DNA of 64,000 nucleotides, taken from assembly GCF_010093535.1 (NCBI RefSeq), contig NW_022985166.1, positions 1,706,978 to 1,770,977 on the forward strand, read 5' to 3'. The stretch comes from Lindgomyces ingoldianus. Its lineage: Eukaryota; Ascomycota; Dothideomycetes; Pleosporales; Lindgomycetaceae. The position numbers and the translations under genes were made by a program. Below, piece by piece: positions 21,506 to 33,305 of this stretch. The notes under the pieces were generated by a model, which worked only from the letters and a program-made list of their open reading frames with translations, had not been told where the DNA came from and searched no databases. Positions within the stretch are counted from its first letter, which is position 1, and each line of letters starts with the position of its first letter.

Positions 21506-24451
21506 ATGTCCTTTCTGAGGGGGTATTTCTCCCCCACGAAACCGAAAACGAAAACGAAACCACCCGATGCGTTGACAAACTCCCAGGACAGCGGGTCTGA
21601 GAAGACAGCCCCGGTGGGCACCCATTCCTTGCAGGATGTCTCGCACATGGATGCTCCTGACGCTCAATGGAGCTCACGAGCACTCACGGACGCATCATCC
21701 AGCCACACCGATGCCTTTTCAGGATCGTCCCGGCCGACCTCCATTTTTCCAGATGGGGATTTCCGAAACACATCCCCCGATGCGTTCAGGGATATCAAGT
21801 GCGAAGTCATGGTCAACTGGCTTCACTCTAAACAGGAGGAGAGAATATGGACGACTGGCGATCCTGGAGAGGGCGTCGTGTTGAAGAAATCCAAAGGGCG
21901 CTACGTATGCTGCCCGAGTGAGCTTCAATACGACGATACCCAGTTCTATCAGAAGGTTGCTGAGCTCAACGTCCGGGTATGCTCTTCGTTTTTATCCTCT
22001 GCAGTGCTCTCTGGCTCTCGATTGCCGCAGCTACGCCATCGAATCATCCCTTCTAACTTCTGACAGGTTGCGATGACGATCAATACGAGAGTCATTAAGC
22101 TGATTTTGGCTAGAAATGAACTGCCTTGGGTTGAACTCAATCAAGGTCTCCGCTTACAAGTGATACCTGATCTTGAGGCTCTTCCCTACTGCCAAAAACA
22201 CCAGTCCGCTGCGTTCGTTGCCGCCCAAAAAGTACTAGTGGTATGGGAAGATGATCCGAAGAAGCTTCTCGATCGAGCAACGTACATTCAGGAGACCCTA
22301 ATGTCAATGATTTGGGGAGATCTATCTACCCTGGGAGATGGTGAGAAGATGCATCCATACCTAGAGGCGTTGGCTATCAATGAAGACCCCGAGGCCCAAG
22401 TCATCGAGGAGCCCCGTCCAATGGTGTTTATTCAGGCCTGTTTGACCGCAGTCACATTGATAATAATATTGGGAGCCATAGGAGGCGGTTGGAGACAAGT
22501 TGGAATTGAGATTCACGTGGATCGCTCCTGGATTCGAATGGTGTTCGTTGTTTGCATTCTCCCACAGGTCTGGCTCTCACTGGTGAGTTCTATTCGAGAC
22601 CTTTCATCCGATACAGCCCGTTTCAGCTAACGAGCTCAGTTCTTCTTCCAAGCCCTCATAGGAAACTTAGCCCAACTAGTTGGACCCATCGGACAAATTC
22701 GTCAGAACACAAAATTCTACTCTGGTCTTCCCCCACGGAGATTACACCGAGATTACATGAATGGACTCCCGCACGTAACAATCCAAATGCCCGTTTACAA
22801 AGAAGGCCTTCATACGGTCATAGCACCCACAATTCGTTCAGTCAAAGCCGCTATCTCAACGTACGAATTGCAAGGAGGCACTGCCAATATATTCATCAAC
22901 GATGATGGTATGCAGCTCCTTGATGAGGATTCACAAAGGGAACGTCAAGACTTCTATGATGAGCACAACATTGGTTGGGTAGCGCGTCCAATGCATAACC
23001 CACATCCAGGGTCCGAAAAGAAATCAAAGTGGAGCTTCAAGAATTGGAGGCAGAAAAAAGATGATGACTCTAGCCAAAAGTTCAGGTATTTCATGCGGCG
23101 TGGAAAATTCAAGAAAGCATCGAACATGAACTACGCGCTCTGGACCAGCGTCGAAGTAGAAGAGAAGCTTGCCAACTCCGTACGAGATGAAGCATGGAAC
23201 CAGAAGCAGGAGAACGCTCTTTATGCGCTCGCTCTCGAACAAGTTGTGGCGCAGGAGGAAGGCCGGACATGGGCAGATGGCAATATTCGAATTGGTGATT
23301 ACATCCTCCTCATTGACTCGGACACTCGTGTTCCTAAGGATTGTTTCCTTGATGCGGTCAGTGAGATGGAGCGCTCACCACAGGTTGCCATCATTCAATA
23401 TTCATCCGGCGTCATGAATGTCACAGATAATTTCTTCGAGAAAGGGATCACATTCTTCACCCATCTTGTCTACACCCAGATTCGTTACGCCGTGTCTAAT
23501 GGAGACGTTGCACCATTTGTTGGTCACAATGCTATTCTCCGCTGGTCTGCTCTACAGGAGGTTGCCTACAAATGCCCAATTGACGGTTACGAGAAGTACT
23601 GGTCAGAAGAGACTGTGTCAGAAGATTTCGATATGGCGTTGCGTCTTCAAACGAACGGTTATCTTATCCGATTAGCAGCATACCAGGGCGATGGATTTAA
23701 AGAGGGTGTCTCACTCACCGTGTACGACGAACTTGCTCGATGGGAAAAATACGCGTACGGCTGTAACGAACTCATCTTCCATCCGTTAAAACTGTGGCTG
23801 AGGAAAGGAATATTTACCAGGCTTTTTCTACGATTCATGTTCTCCAGTATGCCACTTCCTTCCAAATTCACTATTATGGCATATATTGGAACCTATTATG
23901 CGCTTGGCTCCGCATGGTTCCTTACCCTGATGAATTACCTGTTGATCGGCTGGTTCAATGGATTGCTGGATCACTATTACATCGATTCGTTCAAAGTCTA
24001 CTTTTCCATCATCGTCGTCTTCACAGGTCTGGGTAACCTCTCCCTTGCTGTGCTCCGCTACCGCGTCGGAGACAGAAGCATCAGCGGCGCTTTATGGGAA
24101 AACATCCGCTGGGTCCCTCTCCTCGTCATCTTTCTCGGCGGCGTCTCAATCCATATCTCCCAGGCCCTCATCTGGCACTTCTTCAGCGTTGACATGACGT
24201 GGGGCGCCACGGCTAAAGAAGTCGAACAAATAACCTTTTTCGAAGAGATTCCGCGCGTCATTCGCAGATTCAAGTGGACGTTTGCCTGGTGCATAGGCGT
24301 TGCGTCGGGCATGGGATACCTAGCTACATGGGCGCCCCATACTTGGACGATCACATTTTTTACGCCTGTCTGGCCGCTCGCTAGTGTGGTTGTGTGCCAT
24401 TTTTTATTGCCGATTGTACTCAACCCTAATTTGATGCTGTTCACTTGGTAA
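21506..24451 (+). CDS. Membrane-bound GT2-family polysaccharide synthase-like glycosyltransferase
   Basis: Three exons, 21506-21976, 22067-22582 and 22640-24451, all joined in phase 0, give 932 residues. The roughly 250-residue N-terminal region is Ser/Thr-rich, then globular. Two membrane segments follow (MVFIQACLTAVTLIIILGAI and WIRMVFVVCILPQVWLSL). The GT-A core begins at HVTIQMPVYKEG and carries NDDG (Asp417/418), DSDTRVP (about 556), GHNAILRW and SEDFDMALRL (about 658). Four or more C-terminal membrane segments follow. In cellulose, hyaluronan and chitin synthases a QxxRW motif guides the product; here the matching position reads ELARW. I infer a processive or processive-like cell-wall or capsule glycosyltransferase using a nucleotide sugar. 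The sugar and linkage are unknown. A start upstream of 21506 would need a non-ATG codon. Confidence 0.9.
21977..22066 (+). other. Intron 1 of the GT2 gene
   Basis: Donor GTATGC, branch TCTAAC/TTCTGAC, acceptor CAG. It joins ELNVR to VAMTINT in phase 0. Confidence 0.85.
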
Positions 24452-26244
24452 TGAGGATGAACAACAGCCGACTTATCCAGCAACAATCAACAATGATGAC
24501 GAGCCGGCATATGAGACCTGCGTCAAATGCTGTAGGAAAGTCAATATATCTTGCCCGGGCGCAGCTCATCGTTCCATACCGACGCTGACTGTTCGCCAAT
24601 CTTCTATCACAAGACCACGCAATCCGCCAAGATACATGCGACATATATCAGCAGTCGCAGAGTTCGTTCTCCCCATTTACATACGACAACTTCGAGCTTC
24701 AACAGGCCAACTCATGCCTTTCGTTCCAGCCAGCCAACCCCAGACTTAGAAACCTCCACATACGAAACCCTCGAGTGTTAGCAACCAATCGAATCTTCCA
24801 AACAACCGTGGGTCCGGTTCCATCGCTTTAGCTTCTCACACCCAAGATATTTCGTAGGCGTCCATGTTGGGGGGATTCTTTCTTTGTTTTATTCATGTTT
24901 AGTGATCATCAATTCCCATGAAGAGGCAAGGGTAAATTGGCAGGGATCTTTGTTTATATTAGTTTTCATCTGTAGGGTTAAGGATAACAGGAGTAATGGG
25001 TGTTGGAGGAGTTTGGGGTGGTCATATAATGCTTTAAGAAAATTAAGTTTCGAAGGTAAGTGAGGGTATGCTTATGATGTAATGTAATGTGATATAAGTG
25101 CAGAGTCAATCTGTTAAATGTTCTTATTTTACTAGGTATTGACATACTTTTCTTCGCTAAGTAAATGGAGGTGAATGAATGAAGTGGAGTGAATGAAAAA
25201 GGTAGGGATTGCTCCATATAATCAGGTATATCTAGCGTCATAGCTGGCGTGAATAGATGAAGGAGAACCCTTGCTAATGCTAGATGCGTACTTGGTTTCT
25301 CTTCGTGGTAGAGTAGTTATGTAAGAAAGGATTTTGTAGATTACTAGCGATGTTTGTGTAAGCCAATGAGAGAGCTATTGGTGGGACGATATAAGCGCGG
25401 TGATAAATTGCTGTGGAATTGAGGAGAGGAGAAGATTGGATCTGGATCTAATATTTTACGACTCAAATACAACGTCTAAAAATAAACAAGGGTTTAAGAT
25501 GTTCTTTTCCTAGACACGGGGGTCTTTCACGATACATTAGGCTTGCCACATGACGCTAAAACAGTTCTCAAACATCCATAGTCTGATCTAAAAATTTTAG
25601 GACCGTGAGACGGAATTAGATGTTACTTTGATGTTTGCAGGGTGGATGAATGTTGGAGAGAGTCCAAATTGTAAGAAACCTAGCGCAGGTCTAGTTAATG
25701 GGTCTAGTGACACACCTTGAAAGTCACTTAGGACCTCGCGCTGTAGTGCAGTCTCGCAACTGTTCTAATAATATGACATAGCCACAAGACCACATTGTAC
25801 GTGCGTTGGAGATATTACACTCACAGTATCAAGTCCTTGCTGTGAAGGAAAAGGTGGTTCGCGTCCAAGCTGATAGTATGGTAAAGTGGAGACTGTGAGG
25901 ATGCTCACTAGTTCACTAGTTCCGGTCGTATACTACTCAGATCCTTGCCCAGTCTTTTGCAGTCGCTTGCCCATGCTAACTTACTATACAATGTAGCATA
26001 TAGATTTCCAGGGCGAGAAGAAAACGATCTAAATTCGTTCCTAGCGCTACCCGCATTTGTATCAATAAGCTCGCGCTACCGCCACCACTACGGAGTTGTA
26101 TGCGGCACACTCAGAATCCCGACGAAATAGTCAGACCGCCAAAAACAATCGGATCGGAAGCGAGGATAACGTGGTAGGTACACGTGAGATCCGCTACACC
26201 GGGTGGGATGAAAGCAGGCAGGTCGGTGTGCAGATGCAGGAAGA
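24452..26244. other. AT-rich intergenic region, no gene recognised
   Basis: About 1.8 kb downstream of the GT2 gene. AT content rises between about 24880 and 25480. Frames are short and carry no domain signal. The 3' end of the GT2 transcript must lie at its left end. Confidence 0.5.
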
Positions 26245-27006
26245 TTAGTTATCCCTCTTCCGGTTGCTGACTGTGCTGTTCTTGGTGATCTGCTGGGTCC
26301 TTGGCATTGTGCAATACCTTTTATGTCTGTGTATGTTGCGTTGCAGCTGAATTAAGGTGAGTATTCGCCTGTTCAGAGGTCGGTATTGCCTATGTGAACA
26401 ATGCGGCACGGCCGATTCGAGGAGAGTAGTCGCCTTATCTGTAGGCCGGTATCACCGCTTGGCAAACATACACAACATTGGCTTCCCGATGGACTTCCTT
26501 GTGCTGTACAATACCTAAGAGTATACTGCATTAGGGCTGAATTGAGGGGAGTAGCCGATTAGTCGCCCTTGCAGACTGGTATTGCTTCTTAGCAAGGATC
26601 CTCAACGTCCGTGTCCCAATGGATTCGTTCGTACCATACAAGAAAATACCCACAAGTGTATTCCGTTGCAGCACAATCGAGGTGAATAGATGTCGTTCCG
26701 GACACCGGGAATTTCTTCTTAGCAAACATATGCAACATCCTCTTCTATATCAACTTCCTACTTCTCTCTATGATTCTGCTTCTGTAACTGCAATCTATGA
26801 GGTTTCCTCTCATCATCAGGGACAGGGCCACATTCTCCAGAAGATTAATTATCTTTTTGCAGCTGACTGTGCTGAATGTGTCGTGACCATACGGAACATA
26901 TATGTGTGTACTCCGTACCTACATTGCAGCAGAGCCGTCCTTGCATCCATAAGCTGGTATCACTTTTTGGCAAGCATACCCAGCATCCACTTCCCTATCG
27001 ATTTCC
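26245..27006 (-). repeat. Irregular array of decayed repeats related to the 3' end of the adjacent gene
   Basis: Two recurring blocks are visible. Block 1 reads on the plus strand like 'tggcaaacatacacaacatcc..cttccc.atcgattt' and begins at about 26461, 26591, 26721 and 26969; the last is the true C-terminal coding end of the 26960-27595 gene. Block 2, 'gtacaatacc...gtatactgcattgcagctgaattgagg', begins at about 26310, 26504, 26633 and 26884. A third block, 'gaagattaattatc...gctgactgtgctg', occurs at about 26252 and 26840. Two adjacent spacings are close to 130 bp and others are larger, so the array is irregular. Copies differ at roughly a third of positions and none except the gene's own remains in frame with a stop in the same place. 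Confidence 0.7.
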
Positions 27007-27595
27007 TCTCTTTCCGCTTCTGCTCCTTCCTCTCGTCCCCCTCTCCCTCCCTCTGGACAACCGGTGCCTGCGCCACACTCCCCCTAAGATTATACGCCTT
27101 ACTCACCACCCCCATTCTCCTTCTCTCATTCATCTCAGTATTACTAACCCTGGGCCACCACATCTCACCATACCACTCTTTAGCCTCCTCCTCATTCCGA
27201 TATCTCAGGATATCATAGTCACTATTCGCCGTCATAGCCGCATCCCTCTCTCCTGTCGTCTGCGCATCTTCTACATCTCTAATACCTACTCCCAGCTCCT
27301 CATACCTCTTCCGCCACCGCTCATCCGCGTACTCAAAATGCGCCATGAAGACAGTGATACGTGCCGGGTCCACGGATTGCGAGAGCAGGAAATGCAGAGC
27401 CAGGGTGTCGATGCCGGGGACTGGACCCATGATGAATGCATCCCCGGCTGCGATGGCGGGGAACAGGAGCGGGATGTAGTGTGTGGAGAAGTAATCTGGA
27501 GACGCGTCCACCGGGCCGGATATGAACGCCGTTCGGCGACGACTACGGCTTGACTCGGGCATTGTCTGATCTGGGTTGGTTTGGCTTGTATCCAT
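26960..27595 (-). CDS. SLOG/Rossmann-like protein of unknown function
   Basis: Intronless, 211 residues. The N-terminal half has an alternating alpha/beta pattern: RTAFISGPVD as first strand and turn, a helix (DYFSTHYIPLLFPAIAAG), then DAFIMGPVPGIDTLALHFLL, and RITVFMAHF. The GxxPGIDTLAL segment resembles the nucleotide-binding GxxxGxDxxA turn of SLOG-family proteins. The C-terminal third is highly charged (Glu/Lys/Arg-rich) and ends LGMLAKK. No signal peptide. Function is not known; binding of a nucleotide or ADP-ribose derivative is a family-level inference only. Its last 15 codons and 3' flank recur as degenerate copies just downstream, suggesting past local duplication. Met12 is an alternative start. 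Confidence 0.65.
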   Translation of the reverse strand: MDTSQTNPDQTMPESSRSRRRTAFISGPVDASPDYFSTHYIPLLFPAIAAGDAFIMGPVPGIDTLALHFLLSQSVDPARITVFMAHFEYADERWRKRYEELGVGIRDVEDAQTTGERDAAMTANSDYDILRYRNEEEAKEWYGEMWWPRVSNTEMNERRRMGVVSKAYNLRGSVAQAPVVQREGEGDERKEQKRKERKSIGKWMLGMLAKK

Positions 27596-28932
27596 AGTTT
27601 CGCTCGCTACAGCTGGTCTGGCTGCTGCTAATGTTGCTGGTTGGCTGGTTGGCTTTCTCTCTAATCTGTATCCCTTCCCTTTTCTTCCCTTCTCTTTCCT
27701 AGGTTTCGGGTTTAGTTATCGCTTCCTCACGTGTACACCACACTTCCCCTCTTCTGCCCTCTAATTCGTCCCCTAATATCCCCTTACCGTATCTTAGAAA
27801 TAAGGTCAAATTCCCACAACCGCTAAACTTTTCCCAAAGCGGGTTTTCCTAAGTTTGACTTGACTCGGGATATGGTATGACGGTATCCGTACTCGTCTGC
27901 CGACCACACCTCATCCCATCAAAGAAAGCCTTGGGAGCAGCCGTGGTACGGACACGGGAGACTTGGGCGTCGTTGCAAGCTGGAGTGGAGTAAATGAGTG
28001 ATTCGGCAGTGCCGAATCACGAGTGCGGGATGGCAAGTCGGGGAAGCAAGCATTGCACCTAAGCAGGAAATAGCCGTGCAGAGAACTTGACGGAGTAAGT
28101 GGCTGTGCGGACCTCCGGGGTTGCATTAGTGGCGTGTGGTGGCGTCTTCCTGTCGGTACGAGTTGCGCATATGCGCAGTGCATTGCAATTCCACCGCACG
28201 AGCCACACCATTCCATTTGTGCCTCTGCTCAAATATGCATTCTGCGGGTTGTAAGAAATGTAAGAAACGGCGGAAACGGGAAGTGTGGCTCAGCAGGTTC
28301 AAGAATAAGCCGGCCAATCAACCATCTCCGGAATTCCGCCCCATGTAAATGTAAGCATTCGTCGAGAAGCCAACCATCTAGTATTCATTCAGACAATGGG
28401 CATAACTGCCAACACTTGCTCGCGTTTCAGCACTGTCTCCTGTTGACGTTGGATCAAAGTGCTGAGAGAGCGTTTCAGCTGTCGCTATCACCGCCTTATG
28501 GGGTCTAAAAACCATCCGTACCAATACTAAAGTGTTTTGAGGGTTATATAGCTATTAATATCTTCGAAATAATATGCAAGGTGATGAGCAGGAAAGATGC
28601 TCCTACGCTAACTCCTGTAACCGCGATATGCAACTCCTTTCACGCATGAGGCGCTCCTGGCTCTTGGTTTCCTCGTACGTCTAGCTTTAGTACATGATTG
28701 CTTTTGTGAATGCGGAATAAAGCCATGCAAAGGAATGTAAAGGAAAGCTTGAGTAGAGAATACAAAGTGTAGAAGTCGTAAGAAGTCGTAATGAGAAGGG
28801 AAAAGGGAGCGAAAGCTGAAAGAAAAAAAAAAGTATAGGAAGGAAAATAGAAAGAAATAGAGACGTACTCAAAAGGATAGTTCAGGCACTGCCAAATCTC
28901 CTTTTACACAAAAATACAATATCAAGTCTAGT
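27596..28932. other. 1.3-kb intergenic region with palindrome and purine-rich tract
   Basis: Between the SLOG-like gene (its promoter side) and the 3' end of the transcription-factor gene. Holds a perfect palindrome at 27998-28020 and a long purine-rich run (about 28735-28866) that would be pyrimidine-rich in the downstream flank of the transcription factor. No gene recognised. Confidence 0.5.
27998..28020. repeat. Perfect 23-nt palindrome
   Basis: Two 11-nt arms, gtgattcggca and tgccgaatcac, are exact reverse complements around one central g. Arms are G+C-balanced. It could be a dimeric DNA-binding site or a transcribed hairpin. It lies about 400 bp upstream of the SLOG-like gene start. Confidence 0.75.
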
Positions 28933-30765
28933 CTATTGAGACGCAATCCCTCTCTTCAAGTTGATCAAGTTCTGAACTTGCAACATTGTCCTCTGCGCTT
29001 CAGCAATAGCTGCAGCGCGCTCAAACCCCAATGAAAGACCTGCTTTCACTGTATAAAGAGCAAAGCATTTTCTGACCCAGGCAGCTGGTACCTGTACATC
29101 TCCTCGTTCGCCGTAGACCGAGTGCGTCGATGGCCATGAAGCCGCGCCACCCACGAAACAGATCCAGATGAAGACTCCACACATAGCGCACCAACTATCG
29201 CTCTTGTCTGTGCTATCCAGCGCATCGTGAAGAGCCGAGATGATCGTAGTGTTTGAACTTCGGGAACTGTATCCTTCACCAATGTTCACACCGGAGCTCC
29301 GAGCATACATGACATTTCCTGATTCTGAGAGTGGTAGTCCTTGCACTAAGGAACGGCAATATATCAGCCCTGCTAAGCGGCAAGATTCGTAAACGTAGTC
29401 TGGCGTGAGGTCTTCGTCGGTTCGAGGTCGGTATAAGAGGCGAGTGTAAATTTCCCCCATGTGGGTATCATATGACGCAAGCTCGGAGCTCGATCTAGGA
29501 GTGAAGGCGCCGCTAATGTAGTTCCACCGTGCTATAAACGTGCGCGTGATATCATGCATGTCGCAAAGTAACTCGTAGGTGCTATCGGAGCAGTGGCCAT
29601 AGATAGCAGAAAGATCACCATTCGGGGCATATAGAGGTGATATGGGAGGAGGATATTCAGAGACTATCGACGGCCTTTGACTTGGGACAAATCCGTGAAG
29701 CATAGCGGGTTCGGATAGGCCTCGGAGAATGGTAAAACTAAGAATCGTGCTTGCATCTCGTTAGTTGCCACGCGCCTCGACTTCGGATAAAGCCACACTC
29801 ACAGAGTCATGAAGGCCGCAATCTTCCCGTTCATACCGAGATTACCAATACCACCTCTTTGGTAAATAATACGCACCAATCCTTCTTGATGAACATCGAA
29901 GACGTCCTCGTCAAATCCACCACATTCGCTGATAAGAAGATGCAGTATGCTGAGAATAGTAAAATCATCCGTTTGAGTATCGAATCCCTGTAGACTATCT
30001 TTAATCATCTGGAGTACCTTGGTCTTCGCGTATACGGTGAGAGGACTGTCTTCCAAGAGGGACTCCCCGACGTCTTGGTAGACACAAGCGACACTGACGT
30101 GGCTGAGAAATGACATGCGATTGCTACACACAGCCTCCATCCAAGATCGATCTGCCTCTTGTTAGTTTTCTTTCGTAATTGCCTTCAGGGATTGGGGATC
30201 CAATACCCCGACAGAAGTTTCCGTTATCGAGGTAAAGATTCTTCAATTCCTCCAGTGATTCTTGGCTAAATGAACTGCTACTCGGGAAAGGATATTCGGC
30301 GCCTTCATCGAATGTTGCAGGGACGCTGCGTGCTGGTGTCGTGGTCGCAGCAGATATAATTCTTGCAGCTAGGCTCCGCATTGGAGCCGTCTGGGGGGAT
30401 CGCGACATGAATTTGTAGAAGTCGCCATCCCAAATAGTGCTGCGACGCCGCGAAGAAAGCATAAGATTGTTGTCTTCCAGTATGCCGTCTGAGATGGTTG
30501 TCATCGGGCTTGGTGTCCGGGTCCCAACTGAAGGTTTGGCATCAAGCTCCCTGCTCTTGGACCTGTCCCGGGGAGATCCCCCTCGTTGTTCTCCGCGATG
30601 CTTGTACATTACGTGGGAGCGAATATTCCTCAAAGTTTTGTCCTCTTTGAACTGGTCAGGATGGCTGGCAACTACGAATTGAAGTGCGGGTCCTGGGGCT
30701 AGGGGGGGTAATCGTTTCCTCCCAACCCTTTTCTTAGAGGGTTTCGGTTCGTTAGGCGACGTCAT
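28933..30765 (-). CDS. Fungal-specific transcription factor-domain protein without zinc cluster
   Basis: Three exons, 30765-30207, 30151-29803 and 29749-28933, give 574 residues. Introns of 55 and 53 nt have CTAAC branches and GT-AG ends, and phases agree. The N-terminus is basic (KKRVGRKRLPP) and followed by FVVASHPDQFKEDKTLRNIRSHVMYKHR, a motif typical of fungal proteins annotated with a C-terminal fungal-specific transcription factor domain. No CX2CX6C zinc binuclear cluster is present. The C-terminal two-thirds are helical and contain YELLCDMHDITRTFIARWNYI and VYESCRLAGLIYCRSLVQGL, as in that domain. I infer a nuclear regulator with unknown targets. No biosynthetic cluster surrounds it. 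Confidence 0.85.
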
Positions 30766-33305
30766 AATTATTAAAAGGAGCCTCTAGGCAATGACGAGAA
30801 AATCGAGATTTGCGAAGGCAAATGACAAAAATAGAAGAGAAGTGTTGTGCTGCTCGCAGCTTGGTTGTGTGACGAGTGCTGTTTGAAGGAAGTTGAGGTG
30901 AATGATATATAAGGAACTTAGGTTTAGATAGATGATGTAAGCCCCCATAAGCTCGATTTGGATGGTAAAGAATTATATGACGAAGAGTGAGTCGACTCTC
31001 CCGCCACAAGCCACAGGCAGCGGTTGACAGCCATCTCTCGGGAGGAGACCGAGGAATTGTATTGTAATCGGGGCGACCCTGGTGTAGCTGTACACTTAGG
31101 GAGGATTGGGCTGTAGGGCGGTATGATGCGACTGACGCTGGCGAGTGGATAGCATCAAACAAGCGCAGCTAACAATATTATTGGCCGAACTACGGTCGGG
31201 CACACCGGCTGTTGGACACCGGAAAGAGGAATCTACGGGGAAAGTCAAGTATCCCAGTGAAGAAAATCGTAGCCTGCTCATGACAACACCACCGTAGCTG
31301 AAGAATGGCGACCGTCTTGACGCAAATGCGTTCGGGCTGGTCCGGTGTGTGGTCCGTAGAAAGAGCTTGGTAGGGCGGCTTGGAGCCTCTGTGGCTGGAG
31401 AAGACGATCAGACATAAATTTGGACCTGATAATGAAGGTTTGCTGGAGTGGGGGCCGCAGTTAACTCTGGTTTCGGCATTTGTGCACTGCAGGTCTGCCT
31501 CAGGAAGCACCACATGGTGCTCCAAGGTGCTGACTGATCAAGCCTCGGGGTCCCTCGGCGAAGAGCCGTTTGACATGGGTTGCAGCCTTAACGTTGGAGT
31601 ATGTCTTAAGATGAGCCTGACGGGATATTGGAAGTTCAGCTGCCATCGCCGTTAATATTCACACCCAGTCATGCAACAGCAGGTGAAGGATACATGCCTT
31701 GTAGTGCCCATTTTCCCGTTTTGAAACTAGTTCCCGCCGTATCCCTGCCCGTGCAGATAAGCCCAGCCTATGATGCAGGTGCAAGCGAGTGCAAGTGCAA
31801 GACTGGAAAGCATAGCCTCGGTCTTCATTGGATCTCAAAATTTCCGTGAGTCTCTCCGCGAGTGCTTCATACATGACATGGCCTGTCGTCAGCTGAGTTG
31901 GGGTTTTGACATGCGCCAGCGTTGGCATCGGTTCCTGCGTTCTAGTGTGCGTCATTCCCCATAACACGACAGCCTTCAAGTTTTGCTCCATAGACGAGGC
32001 AGATTTCGGCGCAAGTGTAGCCCTCCGTAACGGAGATGCCGTGATATCAATATCGCGAACACTCCATGCCACGCTTCACGACACAAAGGTACCCCACTCA
32101 GTCGGCTAAGTTAGAATCGCATCTGTCCAGTCTCTCGAGGCAACCGCATCGCTCCGCCCTTTGTCTAACTCGATTTGAAGAGAGATGGGAGAAGAAGATG
32201 GAAATATCGACCCATTGCAATTCTGGCGTTAGAGTTACGCACAATCCTTTGGGTCAAAGCGGTCACTCGGAGCTGGACTTGCGCTTGGAGGACTTCGTGC
32301 GCCCACAGCACTTTCGCAATTCAATGAGAATAAGGGTTCCTGCGCCCACGCTGCAGCTATTACTGACTGGACGCTACGCCGGAGGACTAGGCCCGTCTTC
32401 CAGAGATTTCGAACTTTGTCGCCGGTTACAGTCCAGCTCCGGGACTAAGAAGATGGCCGATATATTTTAGGAGCTGCAGGAATATGAGAAAGAGTGCGGA
32501 CACTTCGGGAAAGTGGTTTGGTACTAGCCTTGTGCCCCTTGTCACTGATTTGCTTTGGAGACTTTTGGTGAACTTATGTTAGAGCTGCGTGCTCTCTCTG
32601 GAGATATTTCAGTGTTTCTTTTCTCGACTCACTGGGAGGAGTGATGAGGTGGAAGCCCAGGGATTGTGACAGTGAGACACTTGTCGCCAGACTGTTTACC
32701 TTTGTGAGGACTTTGGTTAACCAGGTTGTAGCACCCTTTGTTCTCAGGAGACGTCAATCGATACATGGAGGAGGCATCGTCGCGTCGAGGTGGCGGTTGT
32801 TGAAGTGACGTCGGCCTATTGCTCGAAGTTAGAAGACACAATGGGAGCTGCTGCCTGATGCCTTTGCGGAATCGGACCACGTGACAGGCCAGAACGGCGA
32901 TGTGATTGGCGAATGACAGCCCCAGATATCAGCTTCACAAATACAGTAGTAAGCTCGGAGGATCGTCTTGAACGTCATGCAAAATTGGAGTATAGGTAAT
33001 TGACCAGCCCACGAAAACCCCAGCCTTGCCCGAGATTATCCACTCCTACCTCCTTTTCCCTGCGATAAGCGATATTTAGTGATAGTAGGGAAGAGTAGGA
33101 ATACATGCGGAAACGCTAGGAACAGTGAGAGCAAGAATTCAACGAGAATCTTGGGTTCCTCCGCTCAAGCAATTCGAAACCACACTAGGTCTCTCACCCA
33201 GGCCCTATCCAATTGATGAAACCCGCCTGTTACCATACACTCTACCCACACCGAAGCAACCATACCAAAAACCCGGTCTGCAGAAACAGTATTTTACCGC
33301 GATCC
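30766..33305. other. 2.5-kb intergenic region, no gene recognised
   Basis: Upstream of the transcription-factor gene and downstream of pkaR. Several frames of 80-137 codons exist on both strands (for example minus 32072-31659), with no domain, signal peptide or codon pattern that convinces me. A short run of 'gtgcaag' units lies near 31774-31800. No RNA gene seen. Confidence 0.45.

Noticed and set aside
28687..28872. Minus frame rich in Leu, Phe and Ser
   Set aside because: Simply the translation of a pyrimidine-rich tract; not protein-like.
31659..32072. 137-codon minus frame between the transcription factor and pkaR
   Set aside because: No homology pattern, signal peptide or domain; composition looks random.
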